64,000 nucleotides of DNA from Silicimonas sp. (GCA_022826385.1 JAJDUZ010000066.1:1-64000), one strand, 5' to 3'; shown: positions 27,054-36,235, counted from the first letter of the stretch. Numbers and translations: made by a program. Notes: generated by a model from the letters alone, not told the origin.

Positions 27054-28345
27054 TCGGCGGCCAGACCCATTTGCGCTTCGGCGTTGATCAGCCCAGCGAC
27101 TTCGACAGCACTTGCCAACCCGTCTTCGTGGAAGCCATGGCGCATCCAAGCGCCGCAGAACCAAGTCCGGTTTTGTCCGTTGATGGCGCGCACGGTTTCC
27201 TGAGCGGTTACGGCAGCGCGGTCAAACACCGGATGGCGGAAAACGGTTTCATCATGGATCAGCTCTTCGCGGATCGTGCCGGGGTTGTTCAGCGTCACGA
27301 ACAAAGGATCATCGTGCGGGATCGGTTGCAGCGAGTTCATCCAATAGGTCAGCTCGATCGGGGCGTCCTCGCCCGTGCCGTTTTCAACATGGCACCACGA
27401 GGACCAGACCTTGCGCCGTTTCGGCATGGCGTTCGTGTCGGCGTGCAGGATGGCGCTGTTGGGTTGATAGCGGATCGATGCCAGGGCCGTTTGCTCGACC
27501 CCGGTTGCATCGCTCAAGAGCTGCAGCGTGTCATCCGCGTGAGTTGCAAAAACCACATCGTCGAAGGGCTCCCATTCACCGCCAGCACATTTCACTTCCA
27601 CCCCGAACGCGGTCCGTCGCACCGCCTGTGTCTCGGCGCCAAGGCGCACGTCAACACCACGAGCTTCGATATTGGCGGCAAGCCGCTTCACATATTCAAC
27701 CGAGCCACCGTCGACCGTGTACCACTGGTGGTTGTCGTTCCAGTCAAGGATCCCATGGTTGCGGAAGAACTGCACCATCGTGTCGGCCGGAAAATCAAGA
27801 ATATGCAGTTTCGGCGTCGACCAGATCGCGCCCGAGAACGGTGTCAGGTAATGCTCTACGAACCAGCGACCGAGGCCCAGTTGCTTAATCAGGTCGCCGA
27901 TCGTCATGCCGGGCTTCGTCGTCGCTTCGGCCTCTTTCCCGAATTTCAGGATGTCACGGATCATCCGCAGAAAGCGCGGGTTCGCGACGTTGCGGCGCTG
28001 GGCGAAAATCGAGTCGAGGCTGTTGAGTGCGTATTCAAAACGCCCGCCGCGTGAGGATACACCAAAGCTCATGTTGCTGGGGGCGATCGGCACCTCGAGC
28101 TTTTCGAAGAGATCGATCAGGTGCGGATAGGTGTGATAGTTGAAAACGATAAAGCCCGTGTCCACTGGCTGGTCGCCGCGCTTGCCCGCGATCTTGGTGC
28201 GGGCATGGCCGCCAAGGCGTTTCTCGGCCTCGAACAGGACAACTTGGTGATCGTCGGCCAGATGATAGGCCGCGCCCATGCCGGAGATCCCCGCGCCGAT
28301 AACCGCAATGCGTCTTGCGGTCGTCCCGCGCTCTTCAAATGGCAT
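27050..28345 (-). CDS. FAD-dependent amine-oxidase-like protein (CFA/furan fatty acid-associated family)
   Basis: IAVIGAGISGMGAAYHLADDHQVVLFEAEKRLGGHARTK...VDTGFIVFNYHTYPHLIDLFEKLEV. Confidence 0.88.
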   Translation of the reverse strand: MPFEERGTTARRIAVIGAGISGMGAAYHLADDHQVVLFEAEKRLGGHARTKIAGKRGDQPVDTGFIVFNYHTYPHLIDLFEKLEVPIAPSNMSFGVSSRGGRFEYALNSLDSIFAQRRNVANPRFLRMIRDILKFGKEAEATTKPGMTIGDLIKQLGLGRWFVEHYLTPFSGAIWSTPKLHILDFPADTMVQFFRNHGILDWNDNHQWYTVDGGSVEYVKRLAANIEARGVDVRLGAETQAVRRTAFGVEVKCAGGEWEPFDDVVFATHADDTLQLLSDATGVEQTALASIRYQPNSAILHADTNAMPKRRKVWSSWCHVENGTGEDAPIELTYWMNSLQPIPHDDPLFVTLNNPGTIREELIHDETVFRHPVFDRAAVTAQETVRAINGQNRTWFCGAWMRHGFHEDGLASAVEVAGLINAEAQMGLAAE

Positions 28346-28378
28346 GATGGTGTCCTTGTCCTCGTCCCGGTCTTGTAT

Positions 28379-28408
28379 TTGTTACGCCGTCTATCTGAAT
28401 TCGGATCA
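28379..28408 (-). promoter_or_regulatory. Sigma-E (RpoE)-type promoter for the FAD-protein operon
   Basis: Minus strand reads TGATCC-N18-TAACAA, ending 34 bp before the ATG at 28345. Confidence 0.65.
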
Positions 28409-28454
28409 CTTCGTTAGCGCGCGGAAACTTTTTTTGGCAGTTTGAGAAAAAAGT

Positions 28455-28484
28455 TAATCCAATAGGTGGGCTCGGTCGTAGAGA
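28455..28484 (+). promoter_or_regulatory. Sigma-E-like promoter for rpoE
   Basis: TAATCC-N18-TAGAGA just upstream of the rpoE ORF; one mismatch from TGATCC, same 18-bp spacing. Confidence 0.45.
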
Positions 28485-28490
28485 TCACAA

Positions 28491-29123
28491 ATGCCGACGG
28501 ATATCGCGATCGACGAAGGACCTGTACGGGCGGCGCCAGCAAGTTATGCTGCGCGTGAGATGTCTGACCCTTTGCCGAAAAACACGTCGCCAGAGAACCG
28601 GGAGTACGTTGCTCTCGTCGAGCGGATCCGCGACGCGAAGGACCGCGAGGCGTTTGCACAACTGTTTCGCCATTTCGCCCCACGCGTGAAGGCGTTTTTG
28701 ATGAAAGGCGGCGCAAACGAAGGTTTGGCCGAGGAATGCACGCAGGAGGTCATGGCAACCCTCTGGACGAAGGCGCATATGTTCGATCCCTCGCGGGCAA
28801 GCGTTTCGACCTGGGTGTTCACGATTGCGCGGAACCGGAAGATCGACGCGTTGCGTCGGATGAAACGCCCCGAGCCCGAGGACCTTCCTTGGGGGCCAGA
28901 GGCGGAACCGGATCAGGCGGATGTCATGACGCTTCGGCAAGAGAGCGAGAAATTGGCAGCGGCGATTGCCGAACTGCCCGAGAAACAAAGGGATTTGATC
29001 CAGAGAGCCTACTTTGGCGACCTGAGCCATGCGCAAATTGCCGAGGAAACAGGACTGCCGCTTGGAACGATCAAGTCAAGGATACGACTGGCGCTGGAAC
29101 GCTTGCGCCATGCAATGGGATAA
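28491..29123 (+). CDS. rpoE: ECF sigma factor of the RpoE/ChrR type
   Basis: FAQLFRHFAPRVKAFLMKGGANEGLAEECTQEVMATLWTKAHMFDPSRASVSTWVFTIARNRKIDALRRMKRPEPED; alternative ATG at 28560 (MSDPLPKN) is plausible. Confidence 0.92.
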   Translation: MPTDIAIDEGPVRAAPASYAAREMSDPLPKNTSPENREYVALVERIRDAKDREAFAQLFRHFAPRVKAFLMKGGANEGLAEECTQEVMATLWTKAHMFDPSRASVSTWVFTIARNRKIDALRRMKRPEPEDLPWGPEAEPDQADVMTLRQESEKLAAAIAELPEKQRDLIQRAYFGDLSHAQIAEETGLPLGTIKSRIRLALERLRHAMG

Positions 29124-29128
29124 CGTGA

Positions 29129-29779
29129 ATGAGTGACATCAAGCATCATCTCACCGACGCGCTGCTGATGAGTTACGCCGCCGGTACGCTGGACGAAGGG
29201 TTCAGTCTTGTGGTCGCGACGCATGTGTCGCTCTGCGATGAGTGTCGCGCGCGTCTTGAGGCGTTCGAGGCCGTTGGCGGTGTCATGGTCGATGAATGCG
29301 ATGAAGTTGCGCTGGCTGATGACGCCCTGGATGCGACCTTTGCCCTGATCGACACGCTGCCTGCAGAACAGGCTGCACCGCGCGTGGCTGCGAAGAACAA
29401 CGTCTTCCCGCTGCCGCTGCAAGACTATGTCGGCGGCGACCTCGACAACGTGCGGTGGCGCGCGGTTGGCGGCGGCGTCATGCAGGCGGTTCTGAAGACC
29501 AAAGGGCCAGGCAAGGTGCGACTCTTGTCGATCCCCGGCGGTACCGCCATGCCGGACCATGGGCACCGTGGCCTGGAACTGACGATGGTGCTGAAGGGCG
29601 CTTTCGAAGACGAAGACGGCTATTTCGGTCGCGGTGATGTCGAGGTCGCGAACGAAGACCTGCACCACACGCCGGTGGCGGTCGCTGGCGAAGACTGCAT
29701 CTGTCTTGCGGCCACCGACGCGCCGTTGCGGTTCAAAGGACTTGTGCCGCGCATCGCGCAGCCGTTCCTTGGCATCTGA
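29129..29779 (+). CDS. chrR: ChrR family anti-sigma factor
   Basis: MSYAAGTLDEGFSLVVATHVSLCDECRARLE (zinc-binding ASD: H-x3-C-x2-C) and C-terminal cupin. Confidence 0.92.
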   Translation: MSDIKHHLTDALLMSYAAGTLDEGFSLVVATHVSLCDECRARLEAFEAVGGVMVDECDEVALADDALDATFALIDTLPAEQAAPRVAAKNNVFPLPLQDYVGGDLDNVRWRAVGGGVMQAVLKTKGPGKVRLLSIPGGTAMPDHGHRGLELTMVLKGAFEDEDGYFGRGDVEVANEDLHHTPVAVAGEDCICLAATDAPLRFKGLVPRIAQPFLGI

Positions 29780-29782
29780 CAC

Positions 29783-30211
29783 CTACACAGTCTGAGCCGC
29801 GCTGTTGCGTTCAGGGCGGCTTGCCAGAAGTGCGAGTGCCAGAAATCCGACATTCAGCAACACGTTGACCGGCGCTCCGACCAGCGCTGACCCCGTGCTG
29901 TCGATCACAAACCATGTCCACACAGTGACACTTGTAACTTTGGCCGCGGCTGCGCCGGACAGCGGCACGACATGCGTGCCAAGCGCCCAGATCGCCGCGC
30001 CGAGGCCTGCCGTCAGACCGCCAGTGATCACCAGCAAAAGTGGGCTAGGCACCGCGAGGCCCGTCGGCACAGAGTGAAGCGGCCAATAGGCGACGGACAA
30101 AAACAGATGCGCAATCGCGTGCAGCGGCGGCAAAGCGGACGCTGCGAAGAAGGCACCAATCGTGGCAATGGCCAGACCGGCTTTGCGCATCGAACTTGAT
30201 TGATTTGTCAT
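29783..30211 (-). CDS. Small membrane protein of unknown function
   Basis: MTNQSSSMRKAGLAIATIGAFFAAS..., about four TM segments; divergent from the XRE regulator; open frame extends to 30265. Confidence 0.6.
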   Translation of the reverse strand: MTNQSSSMRKAGLAIATIGAFFAASALPPLHAIAHLFLSVAYWPLHSVPTGLAVPSPLLLVITGGLTAGLGAAIWALGTHVVPLSGAAAAKVTSVTVWTWFVIDSTGSALVGAPVNVLLNVGFLALALLASRPERNSAAQTV

Positions 30212-30270
30212 TGGGTCTCTCCAAACAATGTGATGGGTGGGTTCTGAAGACACCAAGGTCATCAAATCAA

Positions 30271-30285
30271 TTACCTCGGAGGTAA
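30271..30285. promoter_or_regulatory. Palindromic operator TTACCTC-G-GAGGTAA
   Basis: Perfect 7-bp arms, in the divergent promoter region of the XRE/MmyB regulator and the small membrane protein. Confidence 0.65.
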
Positions 30286-30319
30286 GTGATTTCTCCCGTT
30301 TTGCGGTCTAGTGTCAGGC

Positions 30320-31078
30320 ATGACCACCTATCCGACATTGCTCAAGGAGTGGCGCAAGAAACGCCGGCTCAGCCAACTTGACCTTGCTGTCGAAGCCGGG
30401 GTCAGTGCGCGTCACATCTCGTTTTTGGAAACCGGGCGGTCGCGACCCAGCGCCGATATGATTGTTCACTTGTCCGAGGTGATGGACGTGCCTGTATCCG
30501 CCAGAAACCGGATGATGCGCGCCGTCGGCTTTGCGCCCCGCTATCAGGCGACGGCGCTGGACGAAGACGCGATGGAACCGATCCGCAACGCGATCCATTG
30601 GACGCTGACGCGACATGCGCCCTATCCCGGCCTTGCCATGGATCGTTTGTGGACCCTTCGCATTCTGAACGAACCGGCCAAGCGGTTGTTTGCCCCGCTT
30701 GGTGTCAGCGAAGGGGCAAGTATGCTGGCGCTCCTCACGAATCCAGCGATGCCGCAGGTTGTCGAGAACTGGCCCGAGGTGGCGCATTACACCGCTTTGC
30801 GACTGCGGGCGGAAAGCGAGGCCGCGGGTGGACTGGCCGAGCTTGATGCGGCCGTCGCGCATTTGGTACCGCAGGCAAGTGTGGTGCAGGCGTCGCAGGA
30901 ACGGCCAAGCATTCCAACCGTCTACAGGTTTGGTGACCAGCGCCTGTCGCTCTTTGCCACGATCGCGCAATTTAGCACCGTGAACGACGAGACGCTGGAC
31001 GACTTCAAGGTCGAGTTGTTCTTTCCGGCAGACGCGGAAAGCGGTGCCATCCTCGAAGCTCTGGCATCTAGTGATTAG
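30320..31078 (+). CDS. XRE family regulator with MmyB-like C-terminal ligand-binding domain
   Basis: LLKEWRKKRRLSQLDLAVEAGVSARHISFLETGRSRPSADMIVHLSEVMDVPVSARNRMMRAVGFAPRY. Confidence 0.9.
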   Translation: MTTYPTLLKEWRKKRRLSQLDLAVEAGVSARHISFLETGRSRPSADMIVHLSEVMDVPVSARNRMMRAVGFAPRYQATALDEDAMEPIRNAIHWTLTRHAPYPGLAMDRLWTLRILNEPAKRLFAPLGVSEGASMLALLTNPAMPQVVENWPEVAHYTALRLRAESEAAGGLAELDAAVAHLVPQASVVQASQERPSIPTVYRFGDQRLSLFATIAQFSTVNDETLDDFKVELFFPADAESGAILEALASSD

Positions 31079-31949
31079 CGAAGCTTGCCCGCAAGTGATC
31101 TGCGGCGGCCGACACCGCGCAGTTCGCGTCCTCGGCAACCATCAGGCCCAAGGCGTATTTGGGCAGTTTCGGCAGCCCGAAATGCGTTGGCGCCTCGATG
31201 ATGCAGCCGCCCAGTGACGATACCGGGATGGGGGCAACGGCAAGGTCTGCAAGAACCGCGGCGCGCTGACCTGAGATATGGGCGCTTTGGAAGGCGACAC
31301 GCCACGGGATGCCAAGTGTGTCCAACTCTCCCAAAGCCGCCTTTCTCCAGGCGCAGCCTTCTTCCCAGACACTCACCGGCAGCGGTGTCTGCTCGGCGGC
31401 CACACCGCCCTTGCAGGCGGCCCAGACGAGTTGTTCGCGAAAGACAACCTCGGCCGCCTCTTCCTTGAAGCCCGCTTCGCAGGTGATCAGCGTCAGGTCC
31501 AGCCGGTCTTCTTTCAACATGTCGATCATCCGGCCCGTGCCATCGACCGTGACGTTGATCGTCACTTGCGGGTGCGTCTCGTTGAACCGACGCAGCATGT
31601 CGACAAGGAACCGCTCGGCCACATCGTCGGGTGCGCCCAAACGCACGACACCTTGCACATCCGGTTGCACGAAGCGCGCCACCGCATCGCGGTTCAGGGC
31701 CAGCATCCGCCGACCATGTTCCAGCAGGAAGGCCCCGTCACTGGTCAATTCGACCGAGCGGCTGTCCCTTATGAAGATCGGGCGACCAAGAATGTCTTCC
31801 ATCTTCTTGACCTGCATCGAGACCGCGGACGGTGTGCGGTGGACCGCTGCGGCCGCGGCCGAGAAATTGCCGTTCTCGGCAATCGCGACCAGTGTCTTCA
31901 ACAGATCAAGGTCCAGAAGAGGGATGCGGGGTGTCGTTGGAGCGTTCAT
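31068..31949 (-). CDS. LysR family transcriptional regulator
   Basis: LDLDLLKTLVAIAENGNFSAAAAAVHRTPSAVSMQVKKMEDILGRPIFIRDSRSVELTSDG. Confidence 0.92.
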   Translation of the reverse strand: MNAPTTPRIPLLDLDLLKTLVAIAENGNFSAAAAAVHRTPSAVSMQVKKMEDILGRPIFIRDSRSVELTSDGAFLLEHGRRMLALNRDAVARFVQPDVQGVVRLGAPDDVAERFLVDMLRRFNETHPQVTINVTVDGTGRMIDMLKEDRLDLTLITCEAGFKEEAAEVVFREQLVWAACKGGVAAEQTPLPVSVWEEGCAWRKAALGELDTLGIPWRVAFQSAHISGQRAAVLADLAVAPIPVSSLGGCIIEAPTHFGLPKLPKYALGLMVAEDANCAVSAAADHLRASFANH

Positions 31950-31955
31950 GGCGAG

Positions 31956-31974
31956 CTTTCAGTAAAATTGAAAG
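31956..31974. promoter_or_regulatory. LysR-type box CTTTCA-N7-TGAAAG
   Basis: CTTTCAGTAAAATTGAAAG, contains T-N11-A, directly upstream of the LysR gene. Confidence 0.6.
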
Positions 31975-32076
31975 ATGCCGTCAAATCTATTCGTTTGATT
32001 GAGGCATGTCAATTCCGCATATTCATTTCCAGAGGCCGTCGCGACGTCTCCGAAACTTGAAACCAGGAGAAATGAC

Positions 32077-32331
32077 ATGACCCATACTGATTTTGGACGC
32101 ACCCATCACGGGCACCCTATCCAGACGCTGACCGGCCAGCTTTTCGATCGGATCAAGCGGATCCGCCGCCGCCGCCACTTCAACCGGCTTCTCGATCTTG
32201 ACGACCACATGCTGAAGGATGTCGGCGTGACCCGCGGCGAGATCGAGATCGCATCGAAACTGCCGCTGTCCATGGACGCAGCAACAGAGTTGCGCCGGAT
32301 GTCGATGGAGCGGAGACGCCGTTTCATGTGA
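32077..32331 (+). CDS. DUF1127 domain-containing protein
   Basis: RRRRHFNRLLDLDDHMLKDVGVTRGEIEIASKLPLS; SD-like AGGAGA upstream of ATG 32077. Confidence 0.85.
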   Translation: MTHTDFGRTHHGHPIQTLTGQLFDRIKRIRRRRHFNRLLDLDDHMLKDVGVTRGEIEIASKLPLSMDAATELRRMSMERRRRFM

Positions 32332-32423
32332 CGGACGCTGCCAATGTGCTATCTTTGGCCCATGCGCCTGACCAAGCCACCCGGAACACCCGCCTGTCTG
32401 ACAACTGGCGGGTGTTTTCCGTC

Positions 32424-34022
32424 ATGAAGCGCTTTGCCGCGCTGTTTCAGGCGCTGGACCAGACCACCAAGACCAATGCCAAGGTGGCCGCGCTGGCCGA
32501 TTACTTCGGCACGGCGCCAGATGCTGACAAGCTTTGGACGATTGCCCTGTTCTCGGGCCGCCGCCCGAAGCGCGCGATCACCGTGACGCGTCTCAGGGAA
32601 TGGGCGGCCGAACGTGCCGGTATTCCGCTTTGGCTTTTCGAGGAAAGCTATCCGATTGTCGGAGATCTGGCCGAGACCATCGCGCTTGTCTTGCCCGCAC
32701 CAACCAGAGACAGCGACATGGCCCTTGCCGACCAAATTGCCGAGATCAAATCGCTGGCCGCGGTCGAGGATGAAGATCGAAAGACCGCGATCCTTGCAGC
32801 ATGGGAGCGTTACGGGACGGCCGAGCGTTTCGTGTTCAACAAGCTGATCACCGGCGGTTTTCGGATGGGTGTCAGTCAAAAGCTGATGACGCGCGCTTTG
32901 TCGAAGGCGACCGGGATCGAGGAACCCGAACTTGCCCATCGGTTGATGGGCGATTGGACGCCTGAGACCACAGATTTCGAGAGGTTGATCCTTGCGCCAG
33001 ACCCGGCGGCCGACCTCTCGAAACCCTATCCCTTTTACCTGGCATATCAGTTGGACGAGGCCGTCGAGGCCCTTGGTCCGCCCGAAGACTGGGCGGCCGA
33101 GTTCAAGTGGGATGGCATTCGGGGACAGGTGATTGTGCGCGGTGGGGCTCATTTCACATGGTCGCGCGGCGAAGAACTGATGACAGATCGCTTCCCCGAA
33201 TTGGCTGTTCTGCCGGACTTCCTGCCGAACGGCACAGTCCTTGATGGCGAGTTGTTGGCCTGGGACTACAAAGCGGATGCCCCGCAAAGCTTCAACGCGC
33301 TGCAAAAACGGATCGGGCGCAAGACGGTCCCGAAGAAACTCTTGGCAGACGCGCCGGTCGTTCTGCGGGCCTATGACCTTCTGGAGCATGACGGCCACGA
33401 CATTCGAACTTGTTCATTTGCCGAACGCCGCAAGAAACTGGATGCGCTGTTCGCAGGTCTGCCAACCACATTGCCGCTTCGCCTTTCGCCGTTGTTGAAA
33501 GCTCCAACGTGGGATGATCTGGCCAAGCAACGCACCACTGCTCGCGAAATTGGGGCCGAAGGCGTGATGCTCAAGCGCAAGGACAGCCCGTATCGCGATG
33601 GGCGCAAGAAGGGGGATTGGTGGAAGTGGAAGCTGGACCCTTTGGTGATCGACGCGGTGATGATCTATGCGCAGGCCGGGCACGGACGCCGCGCCACGCT
33701 GTTCACCGATTTCACCTTCGCTGTCTGGTCCGGCAATGATCTTGTCCCCTTTACCAAGGCTTATTCAGGGCTGACCGACGCCGAGTTTCGCGAAATCACC
33801 GCTTGGGTGAAAAAGAACACGCTGGAACGGTTCGGGCCGGTGCGTTCGGTCAAAGCCGAGCATGTGTTCGAGATCGCGTTCGAGGGTATCCAGCAAAGCA
33901 CCCGTCACAAATCGGGCGTGGCGCTGCGGTTTCCACGGATGAGCCGCTGGCGCAAGGACAAGCCTGTCTCGGAAGCGAATACGCTCGATGATCTGAAAGC
34001 GATGCTTGAAACATATGGCTAG
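32424..34022 (+). CDS. ATP-dependent DNA ligase (cisplatin-damage-response type)
   Basis: AEFKWDGIRGQVIVRGG adenylation motif, DGELLAWD, EGVMLKRKDSPYRDGRKKGDWWKWK. Start taken at ATG 32424 (MKRFAALFQALDQTTKTNAK); frame opens at GTG 32328. Confidence 0.9.
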   Translation: MKRFAALFQALDQTTKTNAKVAALADYFGTAPDADKLWTIALFSGRRPKRAITVTRLREWAAERAGIPLWLFEESYPIVGDLAETIALVLPAPTRDSDMALADQIAEIKSLAAVEDEDRKTAILAAWERYGTAERFVFNKLITGGFRMGVSQKLMTRALSKATGIEEPELAHRLMGDWTPETTDFERLILAPDPAADLSKPYPFYLAYQLDEAVEALGPPEDWAAEFKWDGIRGQVIVRGGAHFTWSRGEELMTDRFPELAVLPDFLPNGTVLDGELLAWDYKADAPQSFNALQKRIGRKTVPKKLLADAPVVLRAYDLLEHDGHDIRTCSFAERRKKLDALFAGLPTTLPLRLSPLLKAPTWDDLAKQRTTAREIGAEGVMLKRKDSPYRDGRKKGDWWKWKLDPLVIDAVMIYAQAGHGRRATLFTDFTFAVWSGNDLVPFTKAYSGLTDAEFREITAWVKKNTLERFGPVRSVKAEHVFEIAFEGIQQSTRHKSGVALRFPRMSRWRKDKPVSEANTLDDLKAMLETYG

Positions 34023-34092
34023 CGCGGCCTCGCGTCCCTTGAACGAAACCGGGTGCGCCGCTAGGTGACAGAGAGAGATTCAAGGAGCCCTC

Positions 34093-35910
34093 ATGCGTTT
34101 CATCCCCCAGCCTGTCTTCGATGCCAATACCTCTGCCGGTGAGTTCGGCGATCTGCCCGAATGGGATCTGAGCGATCTTTACACCTCGCCCGATGCGCCG
34201 GAATTGAAGCGTGACATGGATTGGCTGGAAAAAGCTTGTGCCGACTTCGCGGCCGACTTCGAGGGCAAGCTTGCCGGGCTGTCTGCTGTTGAAATGCTGG
34301 ACTGCGTTCTGCGCTATGAGAAAATCGATCTGATCGCGGGGCGGATCATGTCGTTCACCGGCCTGCGCTATTACCAGAACACCACGGATGCCGAGCGCGG
34401 CAAGGCGATCTCGGACGCGCAGGACAAGATCACCACCTATACGACGCCGCTGGTCTTCTTCTCGCTGGAAGTGAACCGAATCGAGGATGCCGTTTTGGAA
34501 GGCTGGTTTGGCGAGAATGCCGATCTGACCCGCTATAAACCGATCTTCGACAGAATGCGCCTGATGCGCCCTTATCAATTGTCAGATGAGCTGGAGAAGT
34601 TCCTGCACGACCAGTCAACGGTTGGCGCGGCGGCATGGAACCGGCTCTTTGACGAAACCGTTGCCGGGCTGACCTTTACGGTCGATGGCGAGGAAAAGAA
34701 CCTTGAGGCCACGCTGGATGGCCTGTCCGACCAAAACCGCGACAAGCGCGAAGCCTCGGCCCGCGAAGTGGCCCGTGTCTTTGGCGAGAACATCAAGCTG
34801 TTTGCCCGCGTGCACAACACGCTGGCCAAGGAAAAGGAAATCGAGGACCGCTGGCGCGGAATGCCGACGCCGCAGACCGGCCGCCATCTCTCGAATCAGG
34901 TCGAGCCGGAAGTGGTCGAAGCGCTGCGCAACGCGGTGGTCGATGCCTATCCAAAGCTCTCGCACCGCTATTACGAGTTGAAGCGCGGCTGGATGGGTCT
35001 TGAGACCATGGAGGTCTGGGACCGGAACGCGCCCTTGCCGATGGAAAGTGACCGCAAGGTCGGTTGGGACGAAGCGCGCGAGACCGTGCTTTCGGCCTAT
35101 TCGGCGTTCGATCCTGAAATGGCCAAACTGGCCGAGCCGTTCTTCGACAAGGGCTGGATCGACGCCGCCGTGAAGCCGGGCAAGGCACCGGGTGCCTTTG
35201 CGCACCCGACCGTGGCGGACGTGCATCCTTACGTGATGCTCAACTATCTCGGCAAACCGCGCGACGTGATGACGCTGGCACATGAACTGGGCCACGGCGT
35301 GCACCAGCGCTTGGCGGCTGGGCAGGGCGAGCTTTTGTCGTCAACGCCCTTGACTCTGGCGGAAACGGCGTCGGTCTTCGGTGAAATGCTGACCTTCCGT
35401 CGCCTGCTGGACGGTGCGCCGAATGCGGCCGAAAAGAAGGTGCTTCTGGCCAACAAGGTCGAGGACATGATCAACACGGTCGTGCGCCAGATTGCGTTCT
35501 ATGACTTCGAATGCAAACTGCACGACGCCCGTCGCGTCGGCGAACTGACACCCGACGATATAGGGGCGCTCTGGATGAGCGTGCAGGGCGAAAGCCTTGG
35601 CCCCGCGTTCACCTTCATGGAAGGGTATGAAACCTTCTGGGCCTATATCCCGCACTTCGTCCACTCGCCCTTCTATGTCTATGCCTATGCGTTCGGCGAC
35701 GGTTTGGTGAACGCGCTTTATGCCGTTTACGAAGAAGGCGATCCTGACTTTCAGTCGAAGTATTTCGACCTGTTGAAAGCAGGCGGTTCGAAGCACCACA
35801 AGGAATTGCTGGCGCCCTTCGGTCTCGACGCCTCGGATCCGGCGTTCTGGGACAAGGGGTTGAGCATGATTTCGGGCTTCATTGACGAACTGGAGGCGAT
35901 GGAGAGCTAA
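34093..35910 (+). CDS. pepF: M3 family oligoendopeptidase
   Basis: LAHELGHGVHQRLAAGQ zinc motif, ETASVFGEMLTFR, 605 aa. Confidence 0.92.
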   Translation: MRFIPQPVFDANTSAGEFGDLPEWDLSDLYTSPDAPELKRDMDWLEKACADFAADFEGKLAGLSAVEMLDCVLRYEKIDLIAGRIMSFTGLRYYQNTTDAERGKAISDAQDKITTYTTPLVFFSLEVNRIEDAVLEGWFGENADLTRYKPIFDRMRLMRPYQLSDELEKFLHDQSTVGAAAWNRLFDETVAGLTFTVDGEEKNLEATLDGLSDQNRDKREASAREVARVFGENIKLFARVHNTLAKEKEIEDRWRGMPTPQTGRHLSNQVEPEVVEALRNAVVDAYPKLSHRYYELKRGWMGLETMEVWDRNAPLPMESDRKVGWDEARETVLSAYSAFDPEMAKLAEPFFDKGWIDAAVKPGKAPGAFAHPTVADVHPYVMLNYLGKPRDVMTLAHELGHGVHQRLAAGQGELLSSTPLTLAETASVFGEMLTFRRLLDGAPNAAEKKVLLANKVEDMINTVVRQIAFYDFECKLHDARRVGELTPDDIGALWMSVQGESLGPAFTFMEGYETFWAYIPHFVHSPFYVYAYAFGDGLVNALYAVYEEGDPDFQSKYFDLLKAGGSKHHKELLAPFGLDASDPAFWDKGLSMISGFIDELEAMES

Positions 35911-35913
35911 CGC

Positions 35914-36225
35914 GTGTACGCGTTGCTCCAACTGACCCTTCTCGCTTGTGTCTTCGGGGTATTCGGTTTGCCAGTTGCGGGCTACTTCGCAGGTCTGTTC
36001 GAGCGCATGGTGATCTTTTTCGCAGTGACCGTTTTCACCGTCGTTGCTTTGGCCGGGTACTGGTTCCTGCTTGAATATGTGCTGACGAATGGTCTCTATC
36101 CCGGCTCGACGGGGATGGAAGGCCTAGGCGCGGTGATTGTCACGGCTGCCAGCGCGGTGTCTTTCTTTGTGAGCCTGTTTTTCATTCCACTCGGGCGCGC
36201 AATCAGAAAGCGCCGCACGACATAG
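35914..36225 (+). CDS. Small membrane protein of unknown function
   Basis: 103 aa, about three TM segments, GTG start 3 nt after the pepF stop. Confidence 0.55.
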   Translation: MYALLQLTLLACVFGVFGLPVAGYFAGLFERMVIFFAVTVFTVVALAGYWFLLEYVLTNGLYPGSTGMEGLGAVIVTAASAVSFFVSLFFIPLGRAIRKRRTT

Positions 36226-36235
36226 GAGCCATTGA

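Noticed and set aside
28431-28454. A-rich tract and GGAAAC string upstream of rpoE as an EcfG-type promoter
   Set aside because: Does not match GGAAC with correct spacing; the TAATCC-N18-TAGAGA element is the better candidate.
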